NCBI GenBank assembly: GCA_947652605.1
Contig: OX393577.1
Span: 70,084,108-70,148,107, forward strand
Source of the DNA: Elmis aenea
Taxonomy: Eukaryota > Arthropoda > Insecta > Coleoptera > Elmidae
Direction: 5' to 3'
DNA: 64,000 nt
Made by a program: the position numbers and the translations under genes. Position 1 is the stretch's first letter. Each line of letters begins with the position of its first letter. This document shows, piece after piece, positions 23,701 through 35,636 of this stretch. The notes beneath the pieces are model-generated. The model saw nothing but the letters and a program-made list of their open reading frames with translations. It ran no database searches and was not told the origin of the DNA.

Positions 23701-26700
23701 ATAATAAATGAAAACGTTAAATTTTTTGAAACAGAAACATAAATGCCAAATTTTTATTTCTTAAAAAAAAAACTTCCAGGGTCGGTTAACCCCCTACCAA
23801 CATTTTTGGAATACAATTTTCAACCAAGTTTTGTGCAATGAACAAGGTTGTACCCTGTATATTTAAAAATTGACGTGCCATTACCTAGAGTAAATTATTT
23901 TTGAATGTAATGATTTTATTAATATCCTTATATTTTTGGAAACTTTACCTACACATTCTTTCAATTTAAATCTGTTTTCATTCCTAATAAATTAAAAATT
24001 ATAGACTAACCTAAACGAAAATAAACAGTTGATTTTTTTATATAACAATAATTAACTACTTAGATTTAACATACCGTAATAAAATGTTTTTAACAGTACG
24101 ATTTTCACTTGCAGCATCGCGTGTTACTGATTGTTGTTTCATTATATCAACACAAAATATTTTCGAAGTTAACAGCAACAATTTTCTTCAACTATTTAAA
24201 CTCTGATGGCTGAAACGAAGTTCGTTGCTTATTTTATATACTACCTAATAGTTTATTGTTAAAACACGCGTAAGATTTTTGTGATAACCTGCTGTCAAGG
24301 GTCGTGTTTACAAAAATTTAGTGTCTGGGTTAGCAGGAGTACAATACTGTCTACGTTAATTCGTAGTAAGAAGTTTGTTTTGCATGTAATTTAAATTTCA
24401 AAGAACAAAGTAAAAAAATATAGGTACTATATTTTTAGTACGAGTTCATTATAATGTTTAATTGGAAAATGTTGTTGCGAACGATGTATTTTGTTGTAAA
24501 ATTCAAATAGCAACAATAGATTTTTTTCTATGAAAAAGTGACTATTTATTTCCTTGACTAGCGTGTATTGTTGGACATATAACATTGCAACATGTTTATT
24601 TAAATTAATAAATTCGAGCTCTGTATCTGGCGTAGGTACTACAAGTTGCATATGCAACAGGCTTACAACTTCCAATTTCCAATAAACTCATGTGTGCGAA
24701 ATTGCATACAATTAGATTACAACTTTTATACTTTGTTCCCACTTAAAAACCGAATTTGTAATCTACTGATAACGTACAACTAGACCTACATACACCTAAA
24801 CTGATAGCAAACTTGTGGTTTTTCGCAAGATTAACCAATCAAAATTTGAACACTAAACTAAAGGCAAATACACACAATGTTTTATATAACTAAATTTAAA
24901 GTTTACAAGCATTTGCTAGATTTCATAATTACATTTGTGGCATAAGTTTTGTTGCTTGTATAAGTAAATAATAATTATAACTTGAACTGATACCACAAAC
25001 AATAGTACGTTTCAAAGTATTAAAACTAGTGGATCCACAAGTTTAAAACGAATTTGAGAACAAAGTCCTTGCTAAAATAATATACAGGTTGTTCCAAAAG
25101 TCTAGTTCCTTGAGCAATTCGTCTGTTTTTTGGATTTTAACTTGAATACTCATCAGGATGAGGCCAAGCTGTATGACCGCCTAGATCTCCAGACTTTTGA
25201 AGTCAGTCTCTTGATTCTTTCTTTTACGAGATCTTTTTAGGTACTTGGCAATTTAAGCCCACCAATTTGTGAAATTGCTCTAATTTCATATATTTTTACG
25301 CCTTACTTTTTGTGGCTATAAACGCTTGATACACCCTGTATATTGATTAGAAATTGCTTGGAAATATACCAATACATATCCTTAACGACAATACCATTAA
25401 GATTAGACCAAAATGAGGTCGTTAAATATTGTTTTAAGAACATTGTTGATATTTTTTATGAGACAAGGTCAAGTTAAAGGTTTCACTGTCGTACAACTTC
25501 CTCAGAAATACAAAGTAAGTCTCACCTGGGCAAGGCCGCAACACGGCCAAATCGCCTTATGGAGAGAACTAAACACTGACTTCCTCTTGTGAGAATCATC
25601 TTCTTTATATCCTTTAACTTCAGGAGTTTAAGTAACCACTACAAGTGGACGGACGACGATCTACAGAAAAATCTGCGATTGAGCACTGGCACAACGGGTG
25701 AAGAACAATTTCTTTTATACCAGAGGAAGAAGAACATACTATGGGTTATTCTCTTACTCTGTATCTAAATAAAAAAATGACGAAACGTTAATTTAAACAC
25801 AACCGTTAATCGGTGCATTGCTAGTGGTTCGTTCTAACGTATTAATAACACATATTAAGGATTGCAGTTTGTATTCGAATTTCAAAATTCGTTCAAAAAC
25901 GTGCGAGTAACGATAACGCGAACAGACCTTGCGAAATGAATTAATTTAGGCCGGATAATCATCAAATCCTTTGCAAATAATTCGAATAAACTTTAGGAAA
26001 ACACATCTTGCTATTCACTCGGAGATATTAGTTCATAATACTAGCTCATTACAGCAAAACTTGGATAAAATAATTAGACTAGACGCTATAATTCGTTCTA
26101 CAGATAAACTGGTTTACTTAACTATTAAAAAATACCTTTTCCAACCATATATATTTTATTCGTGATATTGCATTTTCTATAGGTATTGCCATTGTTTTTA
26201 ATTGGTTTCCGAAAAATCCCCGATTAATTTTTTAATTCTCAAGTAAATAACGCTTAGAACAAATCTTAAATAAAAACGTTTTAATGCATGAATACACCCA
26301 TCAAGTCTAATTAAAATAATAAATATTAATAAATTAACAACTATTGAAGTGTGCAATTGACACATATAAAACTTCCGCAAATTAAGGTCAAGAATTAGAT
26401 TAAACAGCAAGTGATAAGCTAGAAAACCTCTTAAGGGGTACACAACTATCTTAATTCTGCGAATATTCTGTGGGAAGCTGTGTTACGATCCAATTTCACA
26501 CTTATTGGGGACAGGAGATTAGTACTGACTTTATTTTAAAAATAAATTTGCAGTTTAATAACCTTTTTATTTTCGCGCAGTTTTAGGTCAAAATTGTTGG
26601 GATTTTTGATAAGGTTACTGGTAAATATTCTTAACAATTGCAGTATTATTTTTTTAAACGTTTGGACGACGGGATAAATTTATGGTCGGCGCGAAAATGA

Positions 26701-28048
26701 TAAGCTACTGATAAATAAATATTGTGTACTTTGTCTGTGTAAAGTGCATTGCACTTTAGCTCACATCCTTGTAGTACAAATTGGATTAAATATTTGAACG
26801 TGTAGCCAAGAAATCATTACCAAAAATTTATGTGTGTCGTTTATTTCGCCATAAAAATTGTGGGGTTTTCACAACAATTAAAGTTATTTTGTGTGTGTAT
26901 GTGTGTGATAGGCTTCGTAATTTGATTACTACTAGACTCAAGTTCATGTTCCATAAAAATAAAAAATAATTGTGTTGAGCATTCCTTAAAACATTTGATC
27001 TTGATTGCTTAACATATAAAGTCAAGTATCTAGTGAAGGATTTCCTATGAAATTCCACAAAAGTAATTATTGCCTTTTTTCATTGCATCCCGAAGCAAAC
27101 TCAATGTTTTTTTAATGTAATATTAAACATTGCATGACTAGCTGATGCGATTTCGTATCACAACCAATTGTTACCAAAATCGTGCGCACTACTTAGTTTT
27201 CTATGAGTATTGTGTGATAATTTTACGTTAGCCAATATTTCTTTGGAAAATTTTTGAGAGTATGCATTGGCTAATTAAACAATTACTTTATTTTTAGCTA
27301 CAAATACAATGCAGTAATCGATGCATGGAATTAAAAGATGTACAAACTATTTATTGATGTCGCGGTATGCGTTTGCATGAAGCAAAGTTGATTTATTTTT
27401 GAAATCTCCATGTAATCTTTACTTGCAGTTGTTTTTTTGTAGTGTGTGGTACAAATATTTCTTGATCTTAATGCCAGCAACGATGTGCTAGGATATTAAA
27501 ACGATGCTAAGGTTGTTGGCCAGTTAAAAACTTGTGTTGTTCACGATATAAATACGATATAAATAAATTTAATAAAAATCACTGATTTTCTCATGGATAA
27601 TCTCTTGTTTGTAGAGGAATATTATTGGCGAAGAAATAAGAAACAGCATGGCATGTCTTCATAAATACATTCATTTGTAATTTAACTGATTTATAAGACA
27701 TGAATGAGACGCTTAAATAGTACAAGAATGTTTCTAGAAATTAATTATTTATAAAATAGTTTTTCAATTATAAGGCGATCGTTTGGCAAAAGTTTTATTG
27801 TAAAATTTATAAATCGTGTTTAATAAATTTGATTTAGTTTACCTAACAAGATAGATCAATATATGTTTTGGAGGTACAAACTCTCCTTCTTCATCGAGAT
27901 GGCCAAATTGAAGTTCCAAACTTCTAGCTGCCAATCGCCTCTTTGCAGCAGAGCTGGTCAACAAACTCGCGTTAGCTAGGGCTTCCGCAACAGCCAAAGA
28001 TTCCCGTATATATTTCAAATTGTCTTCAGGCGCAAGTACGTTATCCAT
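18821..28048 (-). CDS. cu: nocturnin (curled), long isoform
   Basis: Minus-strand exons 27843-28048, 20515-20735, 20167-20232, 19851-19972, 19509-19715 and 18821-19342 give 447 aa. Nocturnin is an endonuclease/exonuclease/phosphatase (EEP) enzyme; in other animals it is described as an NADP(H) 2'-phosphatase linked to circadian and metabolic control. Motifs in short-form numbering: LRILQWNVLSQ (N91), ICLQEVDHF (E137), PDGCAIFYRR, ATTHLKARKG, VIVCGDFNAEPSEPLY (D265, N267), CHTIDYVFY (D323) and YPSDHFSL (S358-D359-H360). The metal and catalytic residues are all present. The first exon adds 69 residues, including a helical stretch LAVAEALANASLL and PPKHILIYLVR. It ends in AG, which joins G at 20735 to make Arg just before MGSFNS. 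The joining of this exon is inferred from phase and splice site. Confidence 0.85.
22118..22690 (-). other. unexplained open frames with a shared motif
   Basis: Two minus-strand ORFs, 89 aa (22118-22387) and 70 aa (22478-22690), lie in a patch less AT-rich than its surroundings. Both contain a related DNA string: GCGCAAAAACGCAAAAAACC with CGATAA in the first, and GCGCAAACGCAAAACGATAA in the second. I do not recognise either protein. They may be a decayed transposon or chance frames. Confidence 0.25.
25081..25342. repeat. small repeat with TATACAGG ends
   Basis: The segment begins TATACAGGTTGTTCCAAAAG and ends ACACCCTGTATA, which are imperfect inverted repeats of about 12 bp. This end motif is common among short insect repeats. 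The same ACACCCTGTATA occurs at 238-250. No coding capacity. Confidence 0.45.
27843..28048 (-). other. cu: alternative first coding exon of nocturnin
   Basis: An ATG at 28048 opens 68 codons plus two bases, ending at the donor GTAAAC (27837-27842). The peptide begins MDNVLAPEDNLKYIRESLAV, is alanine- and leucine-rich, and ends ILIYLV plus a split Arg codon. Base composition is clearly more coding-like than the flanks. The phase fits exactly the nocturnin exon at 20735, where reading continues as Arg-Met-Gly-Ser. Confidence 0.75.
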
Positions 28049-29623
28049 CGTGAATTATCACTCAGCTTAAAAAATCACTCACAAAAATTCTAACCGGCGT
28101 GGCTCTCGGCACAAAACTTACGATACTGAACAGTTTGAAGAAGTTACTAGAGTTTTTATTAAATTCTAAGGGCCAAAAGTGGTAGAAGTAAAAGTGAGGC
28201 AAAATCTTACCCTTCTCAAAGTCAACTTGACCTTAAAACACAACCATTATTGACCATTAAACATTACTTTAGGTGCTGTGATGAAATTATATTAGGTGAT
28301 ATACGGAACTATACCGGCTGGCCTTAACGCGCTCTTGAAGGTACACGGCAGTACAATTCTGCAGTTTTGTAAGAATAGCTCACAGTGTAATAAAACTATG
28401 AAACTAATAACAACAATCGACTTGTATGTGAAAGAACTGAGTGATTTATTAATGTTGTTTCTGTTCTGAATCATTTCGAACGATTAATAATTATGAATAA
28501 TATTGGTAGGTGTGAATTAATTGATTGTTAACGGACGTCAGACCTTAAACTCGAGGACAAACCAAGAGTAAAATAACGTATAGTGACCATACAAGTGTTA
28601 AGAGCAGCACACTTAAAACTGCATAAAGTTTTATTGCTTTTAAAAAAAGTTCTAATAACATTTAAAAAATCATAGTGACGCTACGAAACTTCTTGTAGCC
28701 AAAAGCTTTTATCAATTCCTAGACCAGTCTCAACTAGACTGTCGCCTCTTCGTTGAACCAAATAAGATTATTGCTGACGAATGTACAAGAGTCTCGAAGC
28801 TGCTCTAGCATTTTTACAAGCAATTGTTCATAAAATAGGCATTTGGTTTTTAATTTAACCAAGCTGTGTTGTTTAATGAATCACTCGAAATTATTCAATC
28901 AATTGTTTAGGTTAATTTCAATCTATTAAAATTCGATTATTTTGATTAGCCGCCAAAAAAATTCAAATGAATTTCACATGCGTCCAGTAAATGGGGAACG
29001 TTGCGCAAATCTGCACACGGTTTTATTCGTCTTGCGTTAAAAAAATAAAGCAACAAGCAACCGGTTTGTCGTTCGAGCTAACAGAAGCAACCCACCTAAC
29101 ACTCCACTGTAGAAAATAATCTATAGTCAATACCGTTTTCCAATGAAGAACCAAATTCGCTAAAGTTGTTGACATTTGCATTGTTAATTCGATTTTGTCC
29201 CACGTGAAACTTTGTCGGGTAAACTTAGTTTAAAATTAAGTTTATTAAAAAATCGCTTCTCATTTCTACGATGGACCTTATTTTGAAGTTTGTATTCATT
29301 TCGAGACTTTTATCTCTTCATCAGTAGGAAATTTTTTAAACTACTGCTGAAAAGACGAGAATCTTGAAGCTGATACAGATTTTCTTTAAGGAAAAATTCT
29401 ACATAGAAATCTAAAGTGAATTTTTTATATGAACATGTATTTATTTCCAAAACGATCTACTTAAACAATTTAAAGATTCAGTTTTTAATAGTTAACATTT
29501 TCTATAAGTAATTTATGATAATATCCTAAAGTTGCCTTTATATTTTGCTAAACGTAGCACTGTTGCCTAAATTTAATTATCATTCATGCTTTGGCTGTAT
29601 AAACTATTTACGATATTTATTTT

Positions 29624-29764
29624 AAAATTATCAAACTGTAAAAAGGGAATTAGCAAAACTAACAAATAAAATTATCAAACTGTAAAAAGGGAATTAGCAA
29701 AACTAACAAATAGAATTATCAAACTGTAAAAAGGGAATTAGCAAAACTAACAAATAAAATTATC
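29624..29764. repeat. 44-bp tandem repeat, three full copies
   Basis: Units start at 29624, 29668, 29712 and a partial one at 29756. Each reads AAAATTATCAAACTGTAAAA, AGGGAATTAGCAAAACTAAC, AAAT. The only obvious difference is one A-to-G change in the third unit, so the expansion is recent. There are no spacers, so it is not CRISPR-like. Confidence 0.9.
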
Positions 29765-32700
29765 AGCCTGGACAATGCTAAAAAAAACGAAAGGTTTCAA
29801 AGATTGTATTTGCAATATTTTAAATTTCAAAAAACTGTTAGTTCGTCATTCAGGTGTTAAATTAACCCAAGGAAAATCAGTGGAAATTGGACAGCAAATG
29901 TATTTAAAAAAGTACGAAATTTTGATTCATTTTCTCAGAAACTGTTTGTAATTTTCAAACTATTTAAAGTGACTTGGGAAAGTTATGATTCAATGCCTAA
30001 GCAAACTTAAACGTTTTTGCCTGTGTACACCACATTTTCAGTTTAAACATTTAACATTAACAACAATTTCAGCCTTGAAAAGGCTTATCACACACACAAA
30101 GCTATTTTGACGATTGTAAAATTCCTGCTAGTTTACAAAATTGGATAAAAAAATGCTTTACTTAACCCAACAAGCGTTGCTACGAATATTTATTGTTAAC
30201 CATTTATTACCTCATTTAAATTCAACATTGTTACAAAAGACTCGAAGAACTTTAGGCTGTTATATCGAGGGGAAAGTATTGATACATTTTGGATACATTG
30301 CAACACCGTGTGTATAAAAATAAAGTTATGTTTACATCCTGCAGTAGGTGGTAGCCACTACGCAGCAATTGGGAAGGTCAAATAGTTGTTTGAAACAACA
30401 CAGACTGCATGAGAATTTCTACCCAGTTCTACTTAACAGACGCATTTTTGTAATGAACCAACAGGGATGCACTTACAGACACGTGAGTGTGTCAAATATC
30501 AAAAAATATTTCAATTCATGCAAATCGAACACTAGTTTGATTTCCGTAAATGTTTACAGTTAACGAATAATTTTAAATCGCCTTGAAACACCCCTAATTA
30601 AAACGGTTTACCATTATGCATACATTTTATTTTTTTTATCAGTCGTTTAACTCATGCTTAGGTAAACTTCATAATTATCGTTGAATTGTAAGTCCACCTG
30701 CTGGCTTTGTCAACAAATAAAACCAACACAATTATAAAACGATCCACGTTTGAAAATTTAAAACGACTTCACAACTGCCAAGGTCTTGTAAATTGAGTTT
30801 TACGGTCCCATATAACATAAATACGACTTGCATAGAAGCATAAACTTAAAGAAATTGTTTAAACAAGACGCGGTTCATCATACACAAAATTAGCCATTCA
30901 TTAAATACTGTGTTTTACATAACCGCGATGTGAAGTAATAAAAGCTGACTTGTAAATATTAAAAACCAGCAAGTAATTGTCGTTCGAATTTATGTACATA
31001 CACTGAATATACATACGTATGTGATTAACATACATATTTGTGTATATTTTCCTTGAAATTCTATTTTACAGCAAGTAACTGCGTAATACGAAGTATATTA
31101 AAACTGTATGCAGTTCAATAAACAATAGTTCCTGGTTTTAAACTGTAATATAAAAATCTTTATAGTTTGTTTTTAAAACAACAGCAATTATTTTGACTGG
31201 TAGTAAATAATAAACAATAGATTAATACTTCTGTGGTCAGAACCATAAAAAAAGGCAGTAAAATAATCGATCGATATGATTTTATTTTCTCTCAATGCAA
31301 TAATGCAAAACGGTTATATTAAAATTTAAAAAAAGCCTTATTTCCTCCATAGCATATAATGAACATAGCCAAATGTTAAATTTTGCTGTTTGTGCTGTTT
31401 ACAAGATGTTATCGGTTGTAAAACATTATTTACAATATGTTAGCATCCGTGTTTGGAAATCAATCATTGTAAACTATTTTCAAAGCCAATATTTTAATTC
31501 TTATTTGTCCAACGTTGCCTGTGATAACTAATGTTTTCTTGTTTGTAAAGTACAAAAAATAAGAGCGTTTTAAAATTTAAGTTTTAGATATGAATGAGTA
31601 TTTTACTAGTATTTGGCAAACCGTCAAAAGATTACATGTTACATAGTAATTTATCATATTCTAGTCTTAGCCAGTTTTCTCTTTACCTCTATCAGTGAGT
31701 TTTAAAAAGTTTGATACTGAAACTGCAAAAAGTTATTGCCTAATGCGATTAAGTTGTGCAAGCTATCCCGTCACTAAATTTGTTGGGACACAGCATACCT
31801 TATTAATTTTTATTGTTGCTTAGAACTGATAAAAACCCAAATAATTGTTAACGTAAGAATGGCATAACAATCATATCGCTAAAAAAATACTGTGTAAATC
31901 AAATATATATCGCGTAAAATACAGACGGTTGTTTGGAACTAAAACCGCGTGTGATTTTAAGATTTTTTTGAGGGCATCGGTTGATTTAAACAGTTCAAAA
32001 ATGAATTCATAAACAAATGCTTTACACCACCAGACGGCTGTATTAGTTACCAAAAATAGCGCCTCATATTTCCGCATTCAACTGAAAAACTACTAATAAC
32101 TAACCCTTGCAATTTTTCCTACGCGAGGTCTGCCAAAAAGCAGTCTGTAGTGTAATTATGATTAACAGCTTGTAAAAGTCAGATTTGTCACTTTAAAATA
32201 ACTTACAACAAAAGAGTACGTTCAACTTGCCAATAGATTTAGAGTTGAAAGTGCTGCTACAACGCTGCATGTGTTTTTGATAAACAAATTGTAAAGTTCA
32301 TTTATAAATGTAGCACATGATTAAAACTTTTAACAATACGATTACTGTGGCGACATTTATTGGCGTCAGAAACGATTCGCGAAAACTTATCGCAAGTAGG
32401 TAAAATAAATTGCATCGCATTTAGCATTATACAACGTACATACGTTATTATTTACCCATAAATCTTATCGTTTCGATAAGAAAAAAATAATATGTGGTTG
32501 TTTGCATTAGGGTTTGCGAATAATATTTTTATTGTTACAATAAATTGCGCCTTGATTTTATAGTATTATTGCAAAGGTGGTACGACTGCATGTTTTCAAT
32601 ATGATGGGTCCGTCATTAACAATGTACTTTCCAAAAATACAATCATATCCAACGTTAAAACGAATCTTAACACTTACTGTACAATTTTTTTTTACAAGTT

Positions 32701-33725
32701 TATCACTGATATTGCAATTTTTATGACAAATTTTGGAAAATTCTTGAGTTTATTCGCAAATTTTCAAAAATTTTCGATTTTTCTTTGAACTTGGTGACTT
32801 TTATGCCCCAATTTATCATGAGCGAAAAATTATAACCGAACTAAACTAAAGTTTAGCCTTAAAAATAAATTTCTACGAACTATTTCCCAACATTCGCGTT
32901 AATCGTTTGATTTAAATACCCTAAACGTTTTCTACAAATTAGAAGTGTATTTGCGAGTATTCCGGCAAATTACGTCACCTCATTTGCAACATCCTAGACC
33001 AGCTTATTGTAAATAAACGGAGACGTGTATTTAAACATTATATAAATTAATATTCGAAGCAAAAACACAGACAGTTTTGACCAATTTGCGTTGAGCATGG
33101 TTAGAATTTTGTCAAGGAAAAGATGACGCTTCTACGAGTGGAGTTTAACATCGACTGGTAATAAAAATATTGTGCAACTAGACGCTAAATATCCAGTCAA
33201 AACAACATATGTGAAATTACCAAATGCTTGAAACATATTATTAAATTTTGCAATGTTGCTGTAGAAATGTTTGAAACAAATTTGCGTTATTAATTTTTTT
33301 TTTTTGTAAATTTCAGTCCGCTGTAATTGCTAGTTTCAAGATGTGTTTATAAGAATTCTTCGCCTGTAATTTAACACTGATAATAAAGATTTTTTCCGAC
33401 ATAACAAATATCCGCAATTAAATAAATAGATAGAACATTAAAATTAGCACGAAAAGTTAGCACGCGCACTGCATATTTTTCGAAGATTTTATTTGAACCA
33501 CTAACATTGCGTTTGAAAATCAATTTAATACAATAAAATAAAGTACGTACCATGACAATTTCTTGAAGTGTTAATAAGTCGGTTCGATGCGACCAAAGAG
33601 TAGACAATAATAGCTCCTTGCAGCACCAGTTCACTTCGTTCACTAAGCATATACAACACTCCTTGTTAAATTTAAACTTTTATTTAGCGCCGCGTCCCAA
33701 CATACAAACAACTACACTACCAAAA

Positions 33726-33840
33726 ACTGGTATTAATAAAGTTAAACGCCGAACAGGGGGATTCAAACTGCTTATCTTGGCCGATGACCGGCTCCTATAT
33801 TTCAAGTCCACTTTTTAATCATTCGCGTATACCGAGCACG
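33726..33840 (-). other. tRNA-like (Ser/Leu type) relic
   Basis: Read on the minus strand, the segment contains GTGGACTTGAAATATAGG (anticodon-arm-like with TGA), then a possible variable-arm hairpin GCCG-GTCAT-CGGC, then GCAGTTTGAATCCCCCTG resembling a T arm with a B-box. The acceptor stem does not pair well and the anticodon stem has mismatches, so this is at most a pseudogene or the head of a tRNA-derived SINE. Confidence 0.3.
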
Positions 33841-35352
33841 TGATAAGATATGCCACTTTGTTGTCTAGAGCTTACTATGAGTTGATTTTTTTTATCCACC
33901 GCCTCTTTTGCACCACGTGGTATCAGCATGAACCGCAACGTGATGGCTGAAGTATTTACCACCGGCAATGTAAGTCTAAATTTGTCACGGAATCCCTCGG
34001 AATCATCAGCTGTGTTCGAAGAAACCAAAATACGCAACGGTTAACAGAAAATCGGAGAAAAACTAGTTTCTTGTTAGCAGACTTGGTAAACATTTCAACA
34101 AATTTTATATAAGATGAGCATGAACGAATAGACGTGTACAACTACAAATAGTTAGTAACGCTAATTAATTTTAAAATTCTTGTAATTGTATGAAAATTTA
34201 ATGAACAAATCACTTCAATTTTTCCTTTCTTGATAAAAAGCTCTGCATTGTGATACTGCCGCTTCTTCTAGAATCAACAAATTATTGTAGATTTGTAATA
34301 GGAAAAGGATTTATTAAAAATTACATATCTTTTTTAAAAGGAGATCACTTTTCAAATGTCAATTACAAATTACAATATTTTTCTTGAAATAACCGTTTCT
34401 TAACGAAAAGCTTTGCATTTTGTGACTCTCGTCTCTTCTAGTATCAAAAAATAATAATGTTAAAATGAATAAGGTTTCTAAAGAATCACTTATATTTTTT
34501 GAAAAATATTTGCGTTATCAACTTACCTATGCAATAACAGTGTATATTTATTTTTCCGCTAAAGACGCAAATTTTCACGAGTCTGATCATTGATATTATC
34601 ACGATCATAAAAAATATCCATAACTAAAAAGAGGTTTTCGTTAGTTATATATTAGTTGACTTTGATAAATAATTTTGCGACGATTTTAAAGTCAATTATA
34701 TGAAGCAGACTTTTGGATGCGGAATCCAAAGTAAGTTGGGGCTTTTTTTTTTTTTAAATAAAAACTGTTTTCGGCTTTCAGAAAGTGTAGAAAAGTATGT
34801 CCCAAAAAAAAACGAAGACATGATGGCAAATTTTTGAAACTTTCATAGTCGTAATATTGTACTTTACATTTCAATCGCGCTGTGCATAACGATACTAGAA
34901 CAAAATTTACAGTTAGTGTTGATTGTAATCAACAAACATAAAAGTTCCCGTAAAATGTTACTAGTTATTATGTTTGCTAGCTAGTTAAAAATATGTTTAC
35001 GTTTTGTTTTAAAATCAATAACACATTAGCTTCTACGAGTGTTTATCGCCTTTTTGCTATTAAATCCGATGTTCCAAAGCCACAAATGGTAGCGAATCTA
35101 TTACACAAATCATTCTGACCTTTTCAGTAGTTTCAAACCGAGTTTGATGTACCCCCAGTCAATCAAAAATTCTCTGTATGGTAGCATTACGTTTACTATA
35201 AAACAAGTCACTGCTCAATCCATGTAAGTCACGGTCAATAATTTCAAGGTTTTAAGATAAATATTGTTTTTAATTCAGTAACAATTTAGTTATCAGTGAA
35301 CCACACACATCAACGAATGTAAAACATAAATCTTCGCACGAATTATAAAAAT

Positions 35353-35358
35353 TTTATT
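35353..35358 (-). terminator. candidate poly(A) signal of the ClC gene
   Basis: TTTATT on the + strand reads AATAAA on the minus strand, about 280 bp after the stop codon at 35637-35639. Other AT-rich candidates exist. Confidence 0.35.
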
Positions 35359-35636
35359 AAATAATATCTGAGCATTTTTATATTCAGTAAACACATAATA
35401 GGTACAAATTAGTGTAAGTATGTAATAATAACATTTATGAACAAGATAAATTAATGTAGGGAAGACGAACCACGCTGGAAATCAACGCCAAAATCCTATT
35501 AAAATACTATAATAAATAATTTGACTAAACATATGTAACAATTTAAAGTTGAAATAAGTTTGGTAATACAATATTATATTAAGCAAATATACAATTTAAG
35601 TCATATACACAATTATATTAGAACTTATAGTAAATT

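Larger units (their letters stand above)
20736..27842. other. 7.1-kb first intron of nocturnin (long form)
   Basis: Mostly AT-rich sequence without coding signs. It contains two unexplained minus-strand open frames (22118-22387, 22478-22690) and a small repeat with TACAGG ends (25081-25342). A GT-rich run (about 26893-26908) is also present. A short + strand ORF (22961-23161) looks like chance. Confidence 0.5.
28049..35636. other. intergenic region between nocturnin and the ClC gene
   Basis: Contains the likely nocturnin promoter region, with an initiator-like TCAGT (28125-28129, minus strand), a GTAAGT donor-like site (28116-28121, minus) and a CACGTG box at 29201-29206. It also holds a 44-bp tandem repeat (29624-29764) and a less AT-rich patch with a tRNA-like sequence (33590-34050). 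No convincing gene is seen. A candidate poly(A) signal of the ClC gene (AATAAA on the minus strand) lies at 35353-35358. Confidence 0.5.

Noticed and set aside
29624..29764. CRISPR-like array
   Set aside because: Units are directly abutting 44-mers with no unique spacers, in a eukaryotic genome.
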